A stretch of DNA of 64,000 nucleotides, from the NCBI RefSeq assembly GCF_900177515.1, contig NZ_FXAK01000002.1, positions 110,001-174,000 of the forward strand, in the 5' to 3' direction. The notes under the pieces were generated by a model. That model saw only the letters and a program-made list of their open reading frames with translations. It was not told where the DNA came from and did not search any database. The DNA comes from Azospirillum oryzae. Its GTDB lineage: Bacteria > Pseudomonadota > Alphaproteobacteria > Azospirillales > Azospirillaceae. A program made the translations under genes and the position numbers. Shown here piece by piece: positions 18,336 to 27,212 of the stretch. The first letter of the stretch is position 1. Each line of letters opens with the position of its first letter.

Positions 18336-20858
18336 TCAGGCCGCGTGGGCCATCGGGTCGTGCCACTCCACACCATGATAGGCGGTGTCGTAGGCGGTGT
18401 GCGACAGGTCGGTGACCGAGCTGTCGATGCTGGCGACGGTGGCCGTCGGCAGGTCGCCGCCGGTCGTGTCGTTGGCGGCCGTCACCGTGTGGGCCAGCAG
18501 GTCGGCCGAGCTGAGCGAAGCAGCGGCGGCCTTGGCGGCGGAGGCGTCGACGATGGTGCCGGTGCCGGTGGCGTCGGCCAGCGTCGCGGCGGTCGGGTTG
18601 GAAATCTTCAGGCTGAAGGTCTCGTTGCCTTCCGTCACGCTGTCGCTCAGCACCTTGACCGTCACGGTCTTACTGGTTTCGCCGGCGGCGAAGGTCAGCT
18701 TGCCGCTGGTGGCGGTGTAGTCGGAGCCGGCCTTGGCCGTGCCGTCCACCGTGGAGTAGTCCACCGTGACCGGGCTGCTGGAAGCAGCCGACAGCTTGAC
18801 CGTGAAGGTGGCGTTGGCGGTGTTGGCAGTGGTGGTCGGGGTATCGAAGACGGCGCCTTCCATGGCGGGCTTGATGATGTTGATCTTGTTCTGGTTGATC
18901 GTCTTGTAGTCGTCCATCAGGATGCCGCCGACGTCACCGGATTCCGGGGTCCAGGCCCAGAAGGTCCAGCTCATGCCCTTGTCGCCGGCCGCGATGTCGC
19001 TCTTGCCGTCCAGGTTCCAGTCGCCGTTCAGGTACTTGCCCATGGTCCGGGCCCAGGTCTGCTCGGCCGAGCTGTTGAACAGGCCACCCCATTCGCCCAG
19101 CAGGATCGGCGCGGTGTCGTTCTTGTACAGGTAGCCCCACATCTTGTCGTACTGGGCCGGCAGGTTGTTCGGATAGGCCGGGTCGTTCAGCCAGCTGAAG
19201 TTGCCGACGCTATGGCCGTAGGCATGCGGCGAATAGACGAGCTTGTTGGGGGTGTCGAAGTGGATCGGGCGGGACTGCGCACCGGCCAGCGTGCTGCTCC
19301 ACTCCGTGCCTTCGACGAACAGCAGCCAGTCCTTGTTCACGGTCTGGATGGCGTTGCCGATGCGCTCGGCGGCCGAGGCCCAGTCGGTGGCGGCGTTGCC
19401 GCCCCAGGTGGCGGTCACGCTCGGCTCGTTGTGCAGGTCGGCGCCGATGACGGTCTCGTTGCCGGCATAGTGCTTGGCCAGCATCTTCCAGTTGGCAATC
19501 ACCGTCGATTCCGGGTGCTTGCTGGTGTACCAGAGGCCGTGTTCGTTGGTGCCGGCGCCGCCGTCGTTGCGGTGGTGATCGAGGATCACCTTCATGCCGA
19601 GCTTGCCGGCATAGTCGATGACCTTGTCATAGACCTGCAGGCGGGTCAGCCCGACCAGATCCGGGTTCTTCGAATAGTCGATGCCGTTGGTCACCGCGCT
19701 GCTGTCGAACATCTCGTCCGACATGGTCAGGCGGATGGTGTTGAAGCCGACCGACTTCATCTTTTCCAGGTGGCCCTGGTAGCTGTCGGCCCACAGGCCG
19801 GCGGGCACGTAGTTGTAGCCCTCGCCGCCGAACCAATTGATGCCGGTGAGGCGGACGGTGTTGCCGGCCTCGTCGACGATCTGGTTGCCCTGGGTGTGCA
19901 GGAAGCCCTCGATGCCGCCGGCGGTCTTCGAACCGGTCGGCTCCGTCACCGTCGCGTCGCTGACCGACAGGCTCGGCTGCGACGGGTTGGTGGGCGTGGT
20001 CGGGGTGGAGGTGCTACCGGCGAACCAGGACTTGTCGGCCTTCACCTCCATGGTGCCGTTCCACCACAGCGCCTTCTGGCCGGCGACGACGTCCTTGCCG
20101 TCCAGCGCGCCCTTGTCGATCGACACGATGCTGTCGGTCGGGGCGACGGCATGGCCGCCGATGGTGACCTTGTTGACGTGCAGGTTGCGGTCGACGCCGC
20201 CGACAACGCCGTCGTTGTCGTACTGGATCTGGACCTTGTGGGCGACGTCGGCGGCGACGTTCGCGTTGAAGGTGAAGTCCTTGGCGGCGGTGCCGGCGGT
20301 GCCTTCACCGATCTGCTTGCCGTCGACCAGGACCTTGAAGTGGGCGTTCACGCCGCCGGCCGCCGTGCCATACGCATTCACGACGATCGGCGTGCCGCCG
20401 GTGGTCGGGGTGGTCGGCGTCGTGGGGGTGGTCGGCGTGGTCGGGGTCCCGGCGGCGCTGGCGAACATGTCCTTGGACATGTTGAAGTCGAGCGAGCCGC
20501 TCCAGGACAGCATTTCGCGGCCGGACAGCGTGCCCTGGCCATCGGCGGCGTAGGAGACCGCCGAGTGGGTCGAAGCGATGGTCTTGCCGTTGACTTCGAT
20601 CGACTTGACGATCAGGTCGCGGTACATGCCGGACTTATCGGTCGACATCCAGTCGTTGTCGTACACGACCTGGACCTTGTGCGCGGCGTCGGGGGCCACC
20701 TTCGTGGTGAAGCTGTACCGGCCGGCGCTGGTGGAATTGACCGTCGCCTGGCCGACGGCCACGCCATCGACGAGGAACTTGAAGTGCGGCCAGACTCCTC
20801 CGGCAGCCACACCCGAGGCATTGACTACGAAGGTCGTATCGACGGGGCTCGTTGCCAT
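18336..20858 (-). CDS. Secreted GH5 glycoside hydrolase with CBM60-like and Calx-beta domains
   Basis: An 840-residue multidomain enzyme. Two related modules (about 8-135 and 157-280) share FVVNA-GVAAGGV, FKVLVDG and HKVQ-YDND motifs and look like calcium-dependent xylan-binding modules (CBM60-like); a Thr-Pro-rich linker (138-157) joins them. A GH5 endoglucanase-type domain spans about 320-670 with acid/base Glu478 in HNEP and nucleophile Glu589 in LLGEWGG. A Calx-beta domain (about 680-775) follows, then a polar tail. There is no N-terminal signal peptide, so secretion by a type I system through the C-terminus is likely, although no clear RTX nonapeptides are seen. It may act on plant wall glucan or the cell's own polysaccharide. 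Confidence 0.88.
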   Translation of the reverse strand: MATSPVDTTFVVNASGVAAGGVWPHFKFLVDGVAVGQATVNSTSAGRYSFTTKVAPDAAHKVQVVYDNDWMSTDKSGMYRDLIVKSIEVNGKTIASTHSAVSYAADGQGTLSGREMLSWSGSLDFNMSKDMFASAAGTPTTPTTPTTPTTPTTGGTPIVVNAYGTAAGGVNAHFKVLVDGKQIGEGTAGTAAKDFTFNANVAADVAHKVQIQYDNDGVVGGVDRNLHVNKVTIGGHAVAPTDSIVSIDKGALDGKDVVAGQKALWWNGTMEVKADKSWFAGSTSTPTTPTNPSQPSLSVSDATVTEPTGSKTAGGIEGFLHTQGNQIVDEAGNTVRLTGINWFGGEGYNYVPAGLWADSYQGHLEKMKSVGFNTIRLTMSDEMFDSSAVTNGIDYSKNPDLVGLTRLQVYDKVIDYAGKLGMKVILDHHRNDGGAGTNEHGLWYTSKHPESTVIANWKMLAKHYAGNETVIGADLHNEPSVTATWGGNAATDWASAAERIGNAIQTVNKDWLLFVEGTEWSSTLAGAQSRPIHFDTPNKLVYSPHAYGHSVGNFSWLNDPAYPNNLPAQYDKMWGYLYKNDTAPILLGEWGGLFNSSAEQTWARTMGKYLNGDWNLDGKSDIAAGDKGMSWTFWAWTPESGDVGGILMDDYKTINQNKINIIKPAMEGAVFDTPTTTANTANATFTVKLSAASSSPVTVDYSTVDGTAKAGSDYTATSGKLTFAAGETSKTVTVKVLSDSVTEGNETFSLKISNPTAATLADATGTGTIVDASAAKAAAASLSSADLLAHTVTAANDTTGGDLPTATVASIDSSVTDLSHTAYDTAYHGVEWHDPMAHAA

Positions 20859-20984
20859 TGGAAGTATCCTCTTTTCCGTGTTTTCGCTGGAGCCCAGACT
20901 GGCCGGAAAAGGTTAACGAGCTATTTCAAATTTTAGCGAAATGCGGCTCGAATGCCACTGTCACTTGTGAAAAGAAAGAGACAC

Positions 20985-21024
20985 GAAAAACCCCTTTGTC
21001 GATGCATCGCAGCAACAAAGGGGT
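20985..21024 (-). terminator. Rho-independent terminator of the methyltransferase gene
   Basis: On the minus strand a 10-bp stem (20990-20999 with 21015-21024), with a 15-base loop, is followed directly by five T and then TTTC-containing sequence. It lies about 56 bases after the stop at 21080. The remaining 126 bases up to the GH5 start presumably hold that gene's promoter. Confidence 0.8.
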
Positions 21025-21079
21025 GAATTGTCAGGTATGTATTTGAAATATAACGGACTTTTCTGTCCGCTTGGAACCG

Positions 21080-22060
21080 TCAGCGCGGTTTGTGCGCGAC
21101 CAGGAACACCTCCGGGCGGAACAGATAGAGCTGGCCTATCCTTCCGAGCTTGCGATTTAGGGTTAACGGCAGCTGTCCCAAAAATGCCTCAACCACCCGC
21201 ATGTAGCCGAAATAGGCGCGGCTGGCGAAATGCAGGTTCAGGTGGCGGCGCACCACCATCGGCACGACATAGGCCGCCTCCACGCGGTCGAAGCCGGCTT
21301 CGCGCAGCATCGCCGCCGTCTCGCCCCAACCATATTCGCGCAGATGCATGCAGACCGGCTCGTGCAGTCCGAACACCTCCGACAGGTCGGCGGGACCGGC
21401 GAACTTGTGCGGCATGCTCAGGACGTATTTGCCGCCCGGTTTCAGGATGGTGTGGACGTTCGTCATGTGGGTGACGACGTCATCGGGGTGCATGTGCTCC
21501 ACCACATGGGTGGAGACCACGCTGTCATAGCGGCCGGCCGGTTCGAACTGGGCCAGATGCACGCCGTCGCTGTTCTTCCAGGCGACGTTGGAGTCCTGTT
21601 CGATCCAGCTTGCGCCGCGCTCGCGCGTCACTTCCGTCGCGACGCAGCGGTAGCCGTGGCGGGCGAGGTAGCGCAGCAGCCGCGCCTTGCCCGACCCGAC
21701 CTCGTAGACGTCCTGCGGCCCGCCCAGCAGGGTCAGGAAATGACGGAAGTCCAGATCGTCATTGCGGGTGTGGGCATCGTCCTCCGCCTCGTTCAGCCAG
21801 GGGCAGCTGGTGTAGAGCGTGGTGTAGGCCTTCTCGAAGGCGTCCCACCGCTCTTCCGGCTTGGTCTCCATCAACTCGCGGGCAAGCTGACGTTCCAGGG
21901 TCCAGTGGCGCTGCACCATCTCCACGGTCAGCGGATAGGTGGGCGAGAGGTGGAATTTCCGCCGGTAGCGCTCGACGAGAGCGTCGTCGGTCCTTCGGCC
22001 GGCGGGCAGGCGATCCATCGGCAACGTGTCGGCTGTATTCTGCACGATCGACCTCTCCAT
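21080..22060 (-). CDS. SAM-dependent methyltransferase, class I
   Basis: A 326-residue methyltransferase. Motif I is VYEVGSGKARLLRYLARHGY (about 118-137), an acidic residue follows in CVATEVT, and the STHVVEHMHPDDV block (about 184-196) is the motif IV/post-I region of the Methyltransf_11/UbiE-like group. An N-terminal helical region of about 110 residues precedes the fold. It stands between the GH10 and GH5 genes in the EPS locus, so it may methylate a sugar or lipid intermediate; the substrate is unknown. Its own terminator follows. Confidence 0.85.
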   Translation of the reverse strand: MERSIVQNTADTLPMDRLPAGRRTDDALVERYRRKFHLSPTYPLTVEMVQRHWTLERQLARELMETKPEERWDAFEKAYTTLYTSCPWLNEAEDDAHTRNDDLDFRHFLTLLGGPQDVYEVGSGKARLLRYLARHGYRCVATEVTRERGASWIEQDSNVAWKNSDGVHLAQFEPAGRYDSVVSTHVVEHMHPDDVVTHMTNVHTILKPGGKYVLSMPHKFAGPADLSEVFGLHEPVCMHLREYGWGETAAMLREAGFDRVEAAYVVPMVVRRHLNLHFASRAYFGYMRVVEAFLGQLPLTLNRKLGRIGQLYLFRPEVFLVAHKPR

Positions 22061-22203
22061 CAGGGGGGTGCCGGACGCAATGAGGGACTCTAATCGGGCA
22101 GGGGAACCGGCGCCCGCACGCGAAGGAGAAAAGGCGTGAACCTGTCGGAGGGGGAGGCGGCCGACAGCGGCTTACCTCCCCTGCGCAATACGTCCGCCGG
22201 ACA

Positions 22204-23484
22204 TCAGCCCGACCGCACCCTGCCGGTGCGCGCCTTCTCCCGCAGCGTGTCCACGACCGCCGTGTAGAGCGGCAGCGGCCGGGAGTTCTCGTCGTAGGGG
22301 GAGGGGTGGGGGTGCAGGTCGGGATGTTCGCGCGCGATGAAATTCAGGTCGGAGCGCAGGTGCCACCAGCACAGCTCCTCCACCCGCGCATTGTCCAGCA
22401 TGTCGGCCAGATAGCTGCGGGCCAACTGCGCCATCGCCCGGTCCTTCTCCTCCCGCGACCAGGAGCGGGGCAGGCGCGTCTCGTCGACGTCCATTTCCGT
22501 CAGATGGACGGCGAGGCCGAGCTTGTCGACGGCGCGCAGGAACTTGCGCATGCCGGCGCTGTCATAGGGCTTGCCGCCGATCAGGTGGCTCTGCAGCCCG
22601 ATGCCGTGGATCGGCACGCCGCGCTTCACCGCCCCGGTCAGCCAGTCGAGCAGATAGGCGCGCTTGCGCTGCTGCCAGCCCTCGTCGATCTCGATGCCGA
22701 ACTCGTTCAGCACCAGCTTCGCCTTGGGGAAGGCCTTGTGCACGTGGTGGAAGAAGGGATCGAGCCATTCCGGTCCCTTCTCCGCGCCGCCGGCCGCCAC
22801 CCACCACATGCCGCGGCGGAAGCCGTAGCGGTCCTGCTGGCGCGGATGGCTTTCCGCCGTTTCCCAGAAGAAGACCTCGTTGGCGACGTCGATGCGGTAG
22901 AAGATGTCGCCGTAGCGCTGCCGGACCGCCTCGACCACGCCGGTGAAGCGCGGCCAGACATTTTCCTCGCTCAGCGTGCCCTCCGGCGAGAAATAGGCGT
23001 TCTCGGAGATGCCCAGCTCCGCCTGCCGGGCCGCCGGCAGCTTCATGTAGGGCGGCATGCCCATATGCTGCCAGATGATGGTGTGCCAGTTCGGCGTCGC
23101 GCCGATGCTGCGCGCCAGTTCCACCGCCGCATCGAAGCGGCGCCAGTCGAAATTCCCCTCCGTGTGCTGGAAGACGCCCCATTTGCCGCCGTTCTCCGGG
23201 GTGACGACGTCGCATTCGCGCGCCATCAGCCGGTCGAGCATGGGGTCTTCCGGATCGACGAAATGGTCGCGGGCGGCACCGTGGCGGATCCCCAGCGCCC
23301 GGCAGGCCTCGCGCAGGGTCACCGCCGGCTCCGCCGCATCCGCATGGCTGGCGGCGGCCTCCGCCGGGGCCGGGCCGCTGGCGCCGCGGCAACTCGCCAG
23401 CACGGCGCCTGCGGCGGCGGTCCACATCAGATCGCGCCGGCTTGGACGCCATTTGGGAAAACCGGACTTCGGACTCTCGGTCAT
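22204..23484 (-). CDS. GH10 endo-1,4-beta-xylanase-type hydrolase, Tat signal
   Basis: A 426-residue family 10 glycoside hydrolase. The N-terminus carries a twin-arginine signal (SRRDLM, Arg16-Arg17) with a hydrophobic stretch ending in LASC, so Cys32 may be lipidated. The catalytic acid/base is Glu203 in DVANEVFFW and the nucleophile is Glu330 in HLTEMDVDE, both intact; NWHTIIWQH at 132-140 is another family signature. It therefore acts outside the cytoplasm, probably anchored. Its position between the chain-length kinase gene and a methyltransferase gene suggests it trims or releases the EPS, as BcsZ does for cellulose, rather than feeding on xylan. Confidence 0.9.
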   Translation of the reverse strand: MTESPKSGFPKWRPSRRDLMWTAAAGAVLASCRGASGPAPAEAAASHADAAEPAVTLREACRALGIRHGAARDHFVDPEDPMLDRLMARECDVVTPENGGKWGVFQHTEGNFDWRRFDAAVELARSIGATPNWHTIIWQHMGMPPYMKLPAARQAELGISENAYFSPEGTLSEENVWPRFTGVVEAVRQRYGDIFYRIDVANEVFFWETAESHPRQQDRYGFRRGMWWVAAGGAEKGPEWLDPFFHHVHKAFPKAKLVLNEFGIEIDEGWQQRKRAYLLDWLTGAVKRGVPIHGIGLQSHLIGGKPYDSAGMRKFLRAVDKLGLAVHLTEMDVDETRLPRSWSREEKDRAMAQLARSYLADMLDNARVEELCWWHLRSDLNFIAREHPDLHPHPSPYDENSRPLPLYTAVVDTLREKARTGRVRSG

Positions 23485-23619
23485 GCGGAGGGACTCTCTC
23501 TTCCGGATTTAGGGGCCGGTCGCGGGTACCGGTCACGAAGAGACCCCTCCCTCCGGGCGCCGCAGCGACGGGGAGGGAAGGGCCTCTGGTCGAAGGAGCT
23601 TCAGGTCACCCCGCCTGCC

Positions 23620-25962
23620 TTACGGAGCGGTCCGCAGGGTGGTGTCGCCATAGTATTTCCGGGTCGCCATGTAGCTGTTGTAGGGACCCTGGTAGCCGCG
23701 CGAGGCCGCCTTCTTCAGGTTCACGTCGGTCATCACCGCCACGAACTTGCTGTGGTCGATCGGACCCAGGTCGGCGACCGCCTGCAGGTCGCTGGCCGTG
23801 GTGTGGCCCCAGCGGCTGACGAACATCACCTTCGACGCGGCGCCGCAGACGATGCGGGCATCGGACACGGCCAGCGCCGGGGCGGTGTCGAACACCACCA
23901 GATCGAAGTGGGGCGACAGGCCGGCCATCAGGTGGATCAGGCCGTCGACGTTGAAGCGGTCCAGCGTCTCCGACATCAGGCGGCCGGCCGGGATCATCGC
24001 ATAGGGCGCGTCTTCGCTGCTGTGCACGATCTCGTCCAGGGTGGCGGTGCCGGAAATCCAGTCCGACAGGCCCTTCTTGGCCGAGAGGTTGAACAGGGCG
24101 TCGATGCGCGACCGGCGGAAGTCGGTGTCGACCACCACCACCCGGCGGCCGGCCTGGGCCGCGACCTGGGCGACGGCGAGGCTCATCGAGGTCTTGCCGT
24201 CCTGCGGGCGGGCCGAGGTGACGGCGATGGAGCCGACCGGACCCATATCCGCCAGATGGTTGCGGAACAGGGCGCGCATCGATTCGGAGAACAGCGAGAA
24301 GGGGTGGTTCTGGAAGATCTGGTCCAGACGGCCGCGGGAGCCGCGGGTGGAGTGGTGCGGGACGATGTGGACCGTGCCCACGCCCAGAATGCGGCGGACG
24401 GCTTCCGGGGTGCGGATGCGGCGCTGGAACAGCTCGATGCCGAAGACGATGAAGACGGCGACGGCGAGCGAGGCGAAGAAGCCGGCCAGCAGCAGCAGCA
24501 GGCGGTACGGACCCGACGGCTCATGCGGGACCTGCGGCGCCGAGACCAGCTTGACGGCGGTCGGAAAGGCGCGGTTGTCCTGTTGGGCCTGCACCTCTTC
24601 CAGACGGCCGAGCAGGCTGTCCAGCAGCTGGCGCTTGGCCTGGGCCTCGGCCTCCAGCGTGCGCAGCGGCACCGCTTCCTCGGCCATGGTCTGATAGCCG
24701 GATTCCAGCTTGGCGATCATGCCCTTCAGGGCGTTTTCCTGCTCGACGGCGACGTTGGCCGCCTCGCGGACGCCGGCGATCTCGTGACGGACCTCCTGCT
24801 GCAGCGAGGAGTTCGCCTCGTTCAGGCGGGCCTGCAGTTCCTGGATGCGCGGGTGCTTCGGACCATACTGGCGCGACAGCTGGGCCAGCTCGGTGGAGAT
24901 CGAGGCGACGGTGGCGCGCAGCTGGGCGACGACCGGGGAGGCGAGGCTGCCGCCGTTGCCGACGCTGCGTTCCAGCGTCTGGGCCTGGGCGACGGCGCGG
25001 GCGCGGTTGGCCGAGGCTTCGGCCAGGCGCAGGCGGGCCTGCTCAAGCTCGGTGGTGGCCATCAGGCCGTTGGTGCCGTTCTTGACCAGACCGGCCTTGA
25101 AGCGGACAGCGTCGACCTTGGTGTCGGCCTCGGCCACTTCCTTGCGCAGGGTGGCAATGCGGTCTTCCAGCCAGGCGATGGCGCTGGTGGACAGGTCGCG
25201 GTCCATCTGCTGGCGGGTTTCCATGTAGCGGTGGACGACGGTGTCGACCACCTTCTGGGCGATTTCCGGATCGCGCGAGGTGTAGCGGACCTGGATCACC
25301 CGCGACCGGCCGACGATGCCGACTTCCAGATTGCGGCGGACGCGGTCCAGGACGCCGTCGATGCTGTCGGCGGCGCGGGTCTCGCGCAGGTGGGTGTCCT
25401 TGGTCATGTCGTCGCCATGGGCCAGGACGGCATCGACGACGCCCGGCAGGTCGGGACCGAAGACGGCATGGGCCTGCTCACGCGTCCAGGCGGTGGCGCG
25501 CTCGACGAAGGGCTTGCTGTCGTCGGCCTGGACCGGCGGGTTGAATTCGGGGTTGGTCGCCAGCCCCAGATCGGCGATCGTCTGGGTCAGCACCGCCGTC
25601 GACTTCAGGATCTCGATCTCGCTGAGGATCGCGCTGTCTTCCGGCGTGATCGCGTTCAGCGCCTGATCTTCCGCGCGGACGACGCGGACCTGCCGGTTGT
25701 CGACCAGCAGAAGAGCCTCGGAGGTGTATTTGTCCTTCATCAGCGAGACGCCGAAGGCCGACAGCGCGGTCAGCGCCAGCACGATGGCGGCGATCAGCGT
25801 CTTGTGGGCAGCCAGCACCCGCAGGATGAAGCGGAAGTCGGGACCCATCGCGGGGGCCGGGCCGTCAAACTCGCGCGGCGTGTGATGGCCGACCTGGGCG
25901 GGCCATGACGGAGCCGGCGGGCCGCCCGGGCCACCGTTGTTGATCTGGGGAAGGTTTTCCAC
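23620..25962 (-). CDS. Wzc/GumC-like chain-length determinant tyrosine autokinase
   Basis: A 780-residue bacterial tyrosine kinase. After a Pro/Gly-rich N-terminus, a first transmembrane helix (about 54-76) leads into a periplasmic Wzz domain with long coiled coils (about 260-470), then a second helix (487-509). The cytoplasmic kinase has Walker A SARPQDGKTS (583-592), Walker A' VVVVDTD (608-614) and DLVVFDTAPAL. The tail has clustered tyrosines (YQGPYNSYMATRKYY). It controls EPS chain length and export by cyclic autophosphorylation. The stop of the glycosyltransferase gene at 25966 lies 3 bases before its start codon in genomic coordinates, and both genes run in the minus direction. Confidence 0.93.
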   Translation of the reverse strand: MENLPQINNGGPGGPPAPSWPAQVGHHTPREFDGPAPAMGPDFRFILRVLAAHKTLIAAIVLALTALSAFGVSLMKDKYTSEALLLVDNRQVRVVRAEDQALNAITPEDSAILSEIEILKSTAVLTQTIADLGLATNPEFNPPVQADDSKPFVERATAWTREQAHAVFGPDLPGVVDAVLAHGDDMTKDTHLRETRAADSIDGVLDRVRRNLEVGIVGRSRVIQVRYTSRDPEIAQKVVDTVVHRYMETRQQMDRDLSTSAIAWLEDRIATLRKEVAEADTKVDAVRFKAGLVKNGTNGLMATTELEQARLRLAEASANRARAVAQAQTLERSVGNGGSLASPVVAQLRATVASISTELAQLSRQYGPKHPRIQELQARLNEANSSLQQEVRHEIAGVREAANVAVEQENALKGMIAKLESGYQTMAEEAVPLRTLEAEAQAKRQLLDSLLGRLEEVQAQQDNRAFPTAVKLVSAPQVPHEPSGPYRLLLLLAGFFASLAVAVFIVFGIELFQRRIRTPEAVRRILGVGTVHIVPHHSTRGSRGRLDQIFQNHPFSLFSESMRALFRNHLADMGPVGSIAVTSARPQDGKTSMSLAVAQVAAQAGRRVVVVDTDFRRSRIDALFNLSAKKGLSDWISGTATLDEIVHSSEDAPYAMIPAGRLMSETLDRFNVDGLIHLMAGLSPHFDLVVFDTAPALAVSDARIVCGAASKVMFVSRWGHTTASDLQAVADLGPIDHSKFVAVMTDVNLKKAASRGYQGPYNSYMATRKYYGDTTLRTAP

Positions 25963-25965
25963 GTC

Positions 25966-26802
25966 TCAAAGCTCCTTCTGGATAGGCGACCGGCGGATCG
26001 TCGATTGGGTGATCCGGGGGGAGATCCGGGTGGAAGCGGGCGCTGCGGCGCCCGGTCCGCGGGTGCGGAGGGATGCGGCACGGCGAAGGCGGATGGTGCT
26101 CCAGGCGAAGCCGAAGGCACCGATGCAATAGCGGCGGAACAGGCGGCGGGGCTCCTGCGCCAGACGGAAGGCCCATTCCAGGCCGGAGCGCTGGACCGCC
26201 TCCGGGGCGCGCTTGAAGCGGCCCGCCAGGAAATCGACGATGGCGCCGCCGTTGACGATCAGCACCGGATGGTCGAGAGCGCGCTTCAGCTCAGTCGCGA
26301 CCTCTTCCTGCTTGGGCATGCCCATGGCGAGCAGGATGACGTCGGGGCGGGTGGCCCGCGCCTGGGCGATGTAATGCTCCGTCGGGTGGAAGCCGTGCTG
26401 CAGGTCGGCGTAGCGGTGCGGGGTGGCCGCTTCCAGGACGACGCGGGCACGGTCCAGCCACGGGGTGGCGGTGCCGTAGATGGCGACGCTGCGGGGGGGC
26501 AGCGATTTCAGCAGCAGCGGGATGAAGTCGGTGCCGTTCATGTTCAGGCCGGCCGGCCGGCCGAGCACCGGCAGCACCGCCTGCAACCCGATCCCGTCGC
26601 GCAGCAGGACGTCCGACGAGGCGAAGGCGGCCAGCGCCGCGTCCGAGCCCATGCAGACGTTTAGGCCATGCGCGTTCAGGAAGGACAGCACCGTCGGACG
26701 GTCCACCGCGCCCAGATGGTCGATCAGGGCCCGGCGCTCGCCGTCGTTCGAAATGCACCGCATGCGCTCGATCAGTTCCAGGACCTCACGAGGGTTCGGC
26801 AT
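25966..26802 (-). CDS. WecG/TagA/CpsF family glycosyltransferase (GumM-like)
   Basis: A 278-residue GT26 enzyme. The family hallmarks are DGIGLQAVLPVLG and NGTDFIPLL in the first half, LLAMGMPKQEEVA in the centre and VNGGAIVDFLAGRFKRAPEAVQRSGLEWAFRL near the end, where it would contact the membrane. It transfers a sugar (ManNAcA, Glc or GlcA in known members) to a lipid-linked intermediate. The second ATG at 26802 has GGGAG 6 bases upstream, whereas the ATG at 26808 would overlap that site. It is cotranscribed with the tyrosine kinase and begins that minus-strand run. Confidence 0.9.
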   Translation of the reverse strand: MPNPREVLELIERMRCISNDGERRALIDHLGAVDRPTVLSFLNAHGLNVCMGSDAALAAFASSDVLLRDGIGLQAVLPVLGRPAGLNMNGTDFIPLLLKSLPPRSVAIYGTATPWLDRARVVLEAATPHRYADLQHGFHPTEHYIAQARATRPDVILLAMGMPKQEEVATELKRALDHPVLIVNGGAIVDFLAGRFKRAPEAVQRSGLEWAFRLAQEPRRLFRRYCIGAFGFAWSTIRLRRAASLRTRGPGAAAPASTRISPRITQSTIRRSPIQKEL

Positions 26803-27212
26803 GCGCATCTCCCAAAAAAATTAATCGGAACAAAGCATTGACCGGTTCGCGACCGATGCGGCCCGGCCCGGTGCCGGGCCTGTCCGCCGGGCGGCGGCGG
26901 CTAACCCGTTGGGGCCGGCCACCAAACCTGCGTGGCTCTATGTGGCCGGTCCTCCCCCCTTTTCGCACGGGCGAGATCGGCGAAACGGCGACGGATTCGA
27001 ATTAGCCCGGGCTTGCTCCCTTCGGGGGATTCGGCTTGCCGAATCGACCGGTCAGACCCATAAAGAGGGACCCCTGCCATAAAGAGAGACCCTGGCGCTC
27101 TATGGCTGTTGTCCGGGGCAAGGGCGTATCCGCGCCGCCGGATCGGCCTCCCGGCCGATGATCCTGGCCGAAGCGCTTGCATGACCGGGGCAATTCCAAG
27201 AAAAGACGATCC
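26803..27212. other. Divergent intergenic region, EPS operon versus helicase
   Basis: These 410 bases contain no supported gene. A direct repeat lies at 27058-27092 and a 7-bp inverted repeat (ATTCGGC/GCCGAAT) at 27029-27044. Promoters for both the EPS run (minus) and the helicase (plus) should lie here. Confidence 0.45.
27058..27092. repeat. Two-copy 16-bp direct repeat upstream of helicase
   Basis: CCATAAAGAGGGACCC (27058-27073) and CCATAAAGAGAGACCC (27077-27092) are direct repeats with one mismatch and a 19-base period, about two helical turns. The spacing suggests binding of a dimeric regulator about 120-155 bases before the helicase start, but no known site matches. Confidence 0.6.

Noticed and set aside
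20390..20450. Short tandem repeat in the GH5 gene
   Set aside because: It encodes the Thr-Pro linker between the two binding modules and needs no separate explanation.
23545..23577. CCCTCCC/GGGAGGG stem after the tyrosine kinase gene as a terminator
   Set aside because: The loop is 19 bases and the T tract is weak, so it could equally be chance in GC-rich sequence.
808..26802. Exosortase system
   Set aside because: The AMP-ligase and amidotransferase resemble exosortase-linked families, but no EpsH/exosortase or PEP-CTERM protein is visible here.
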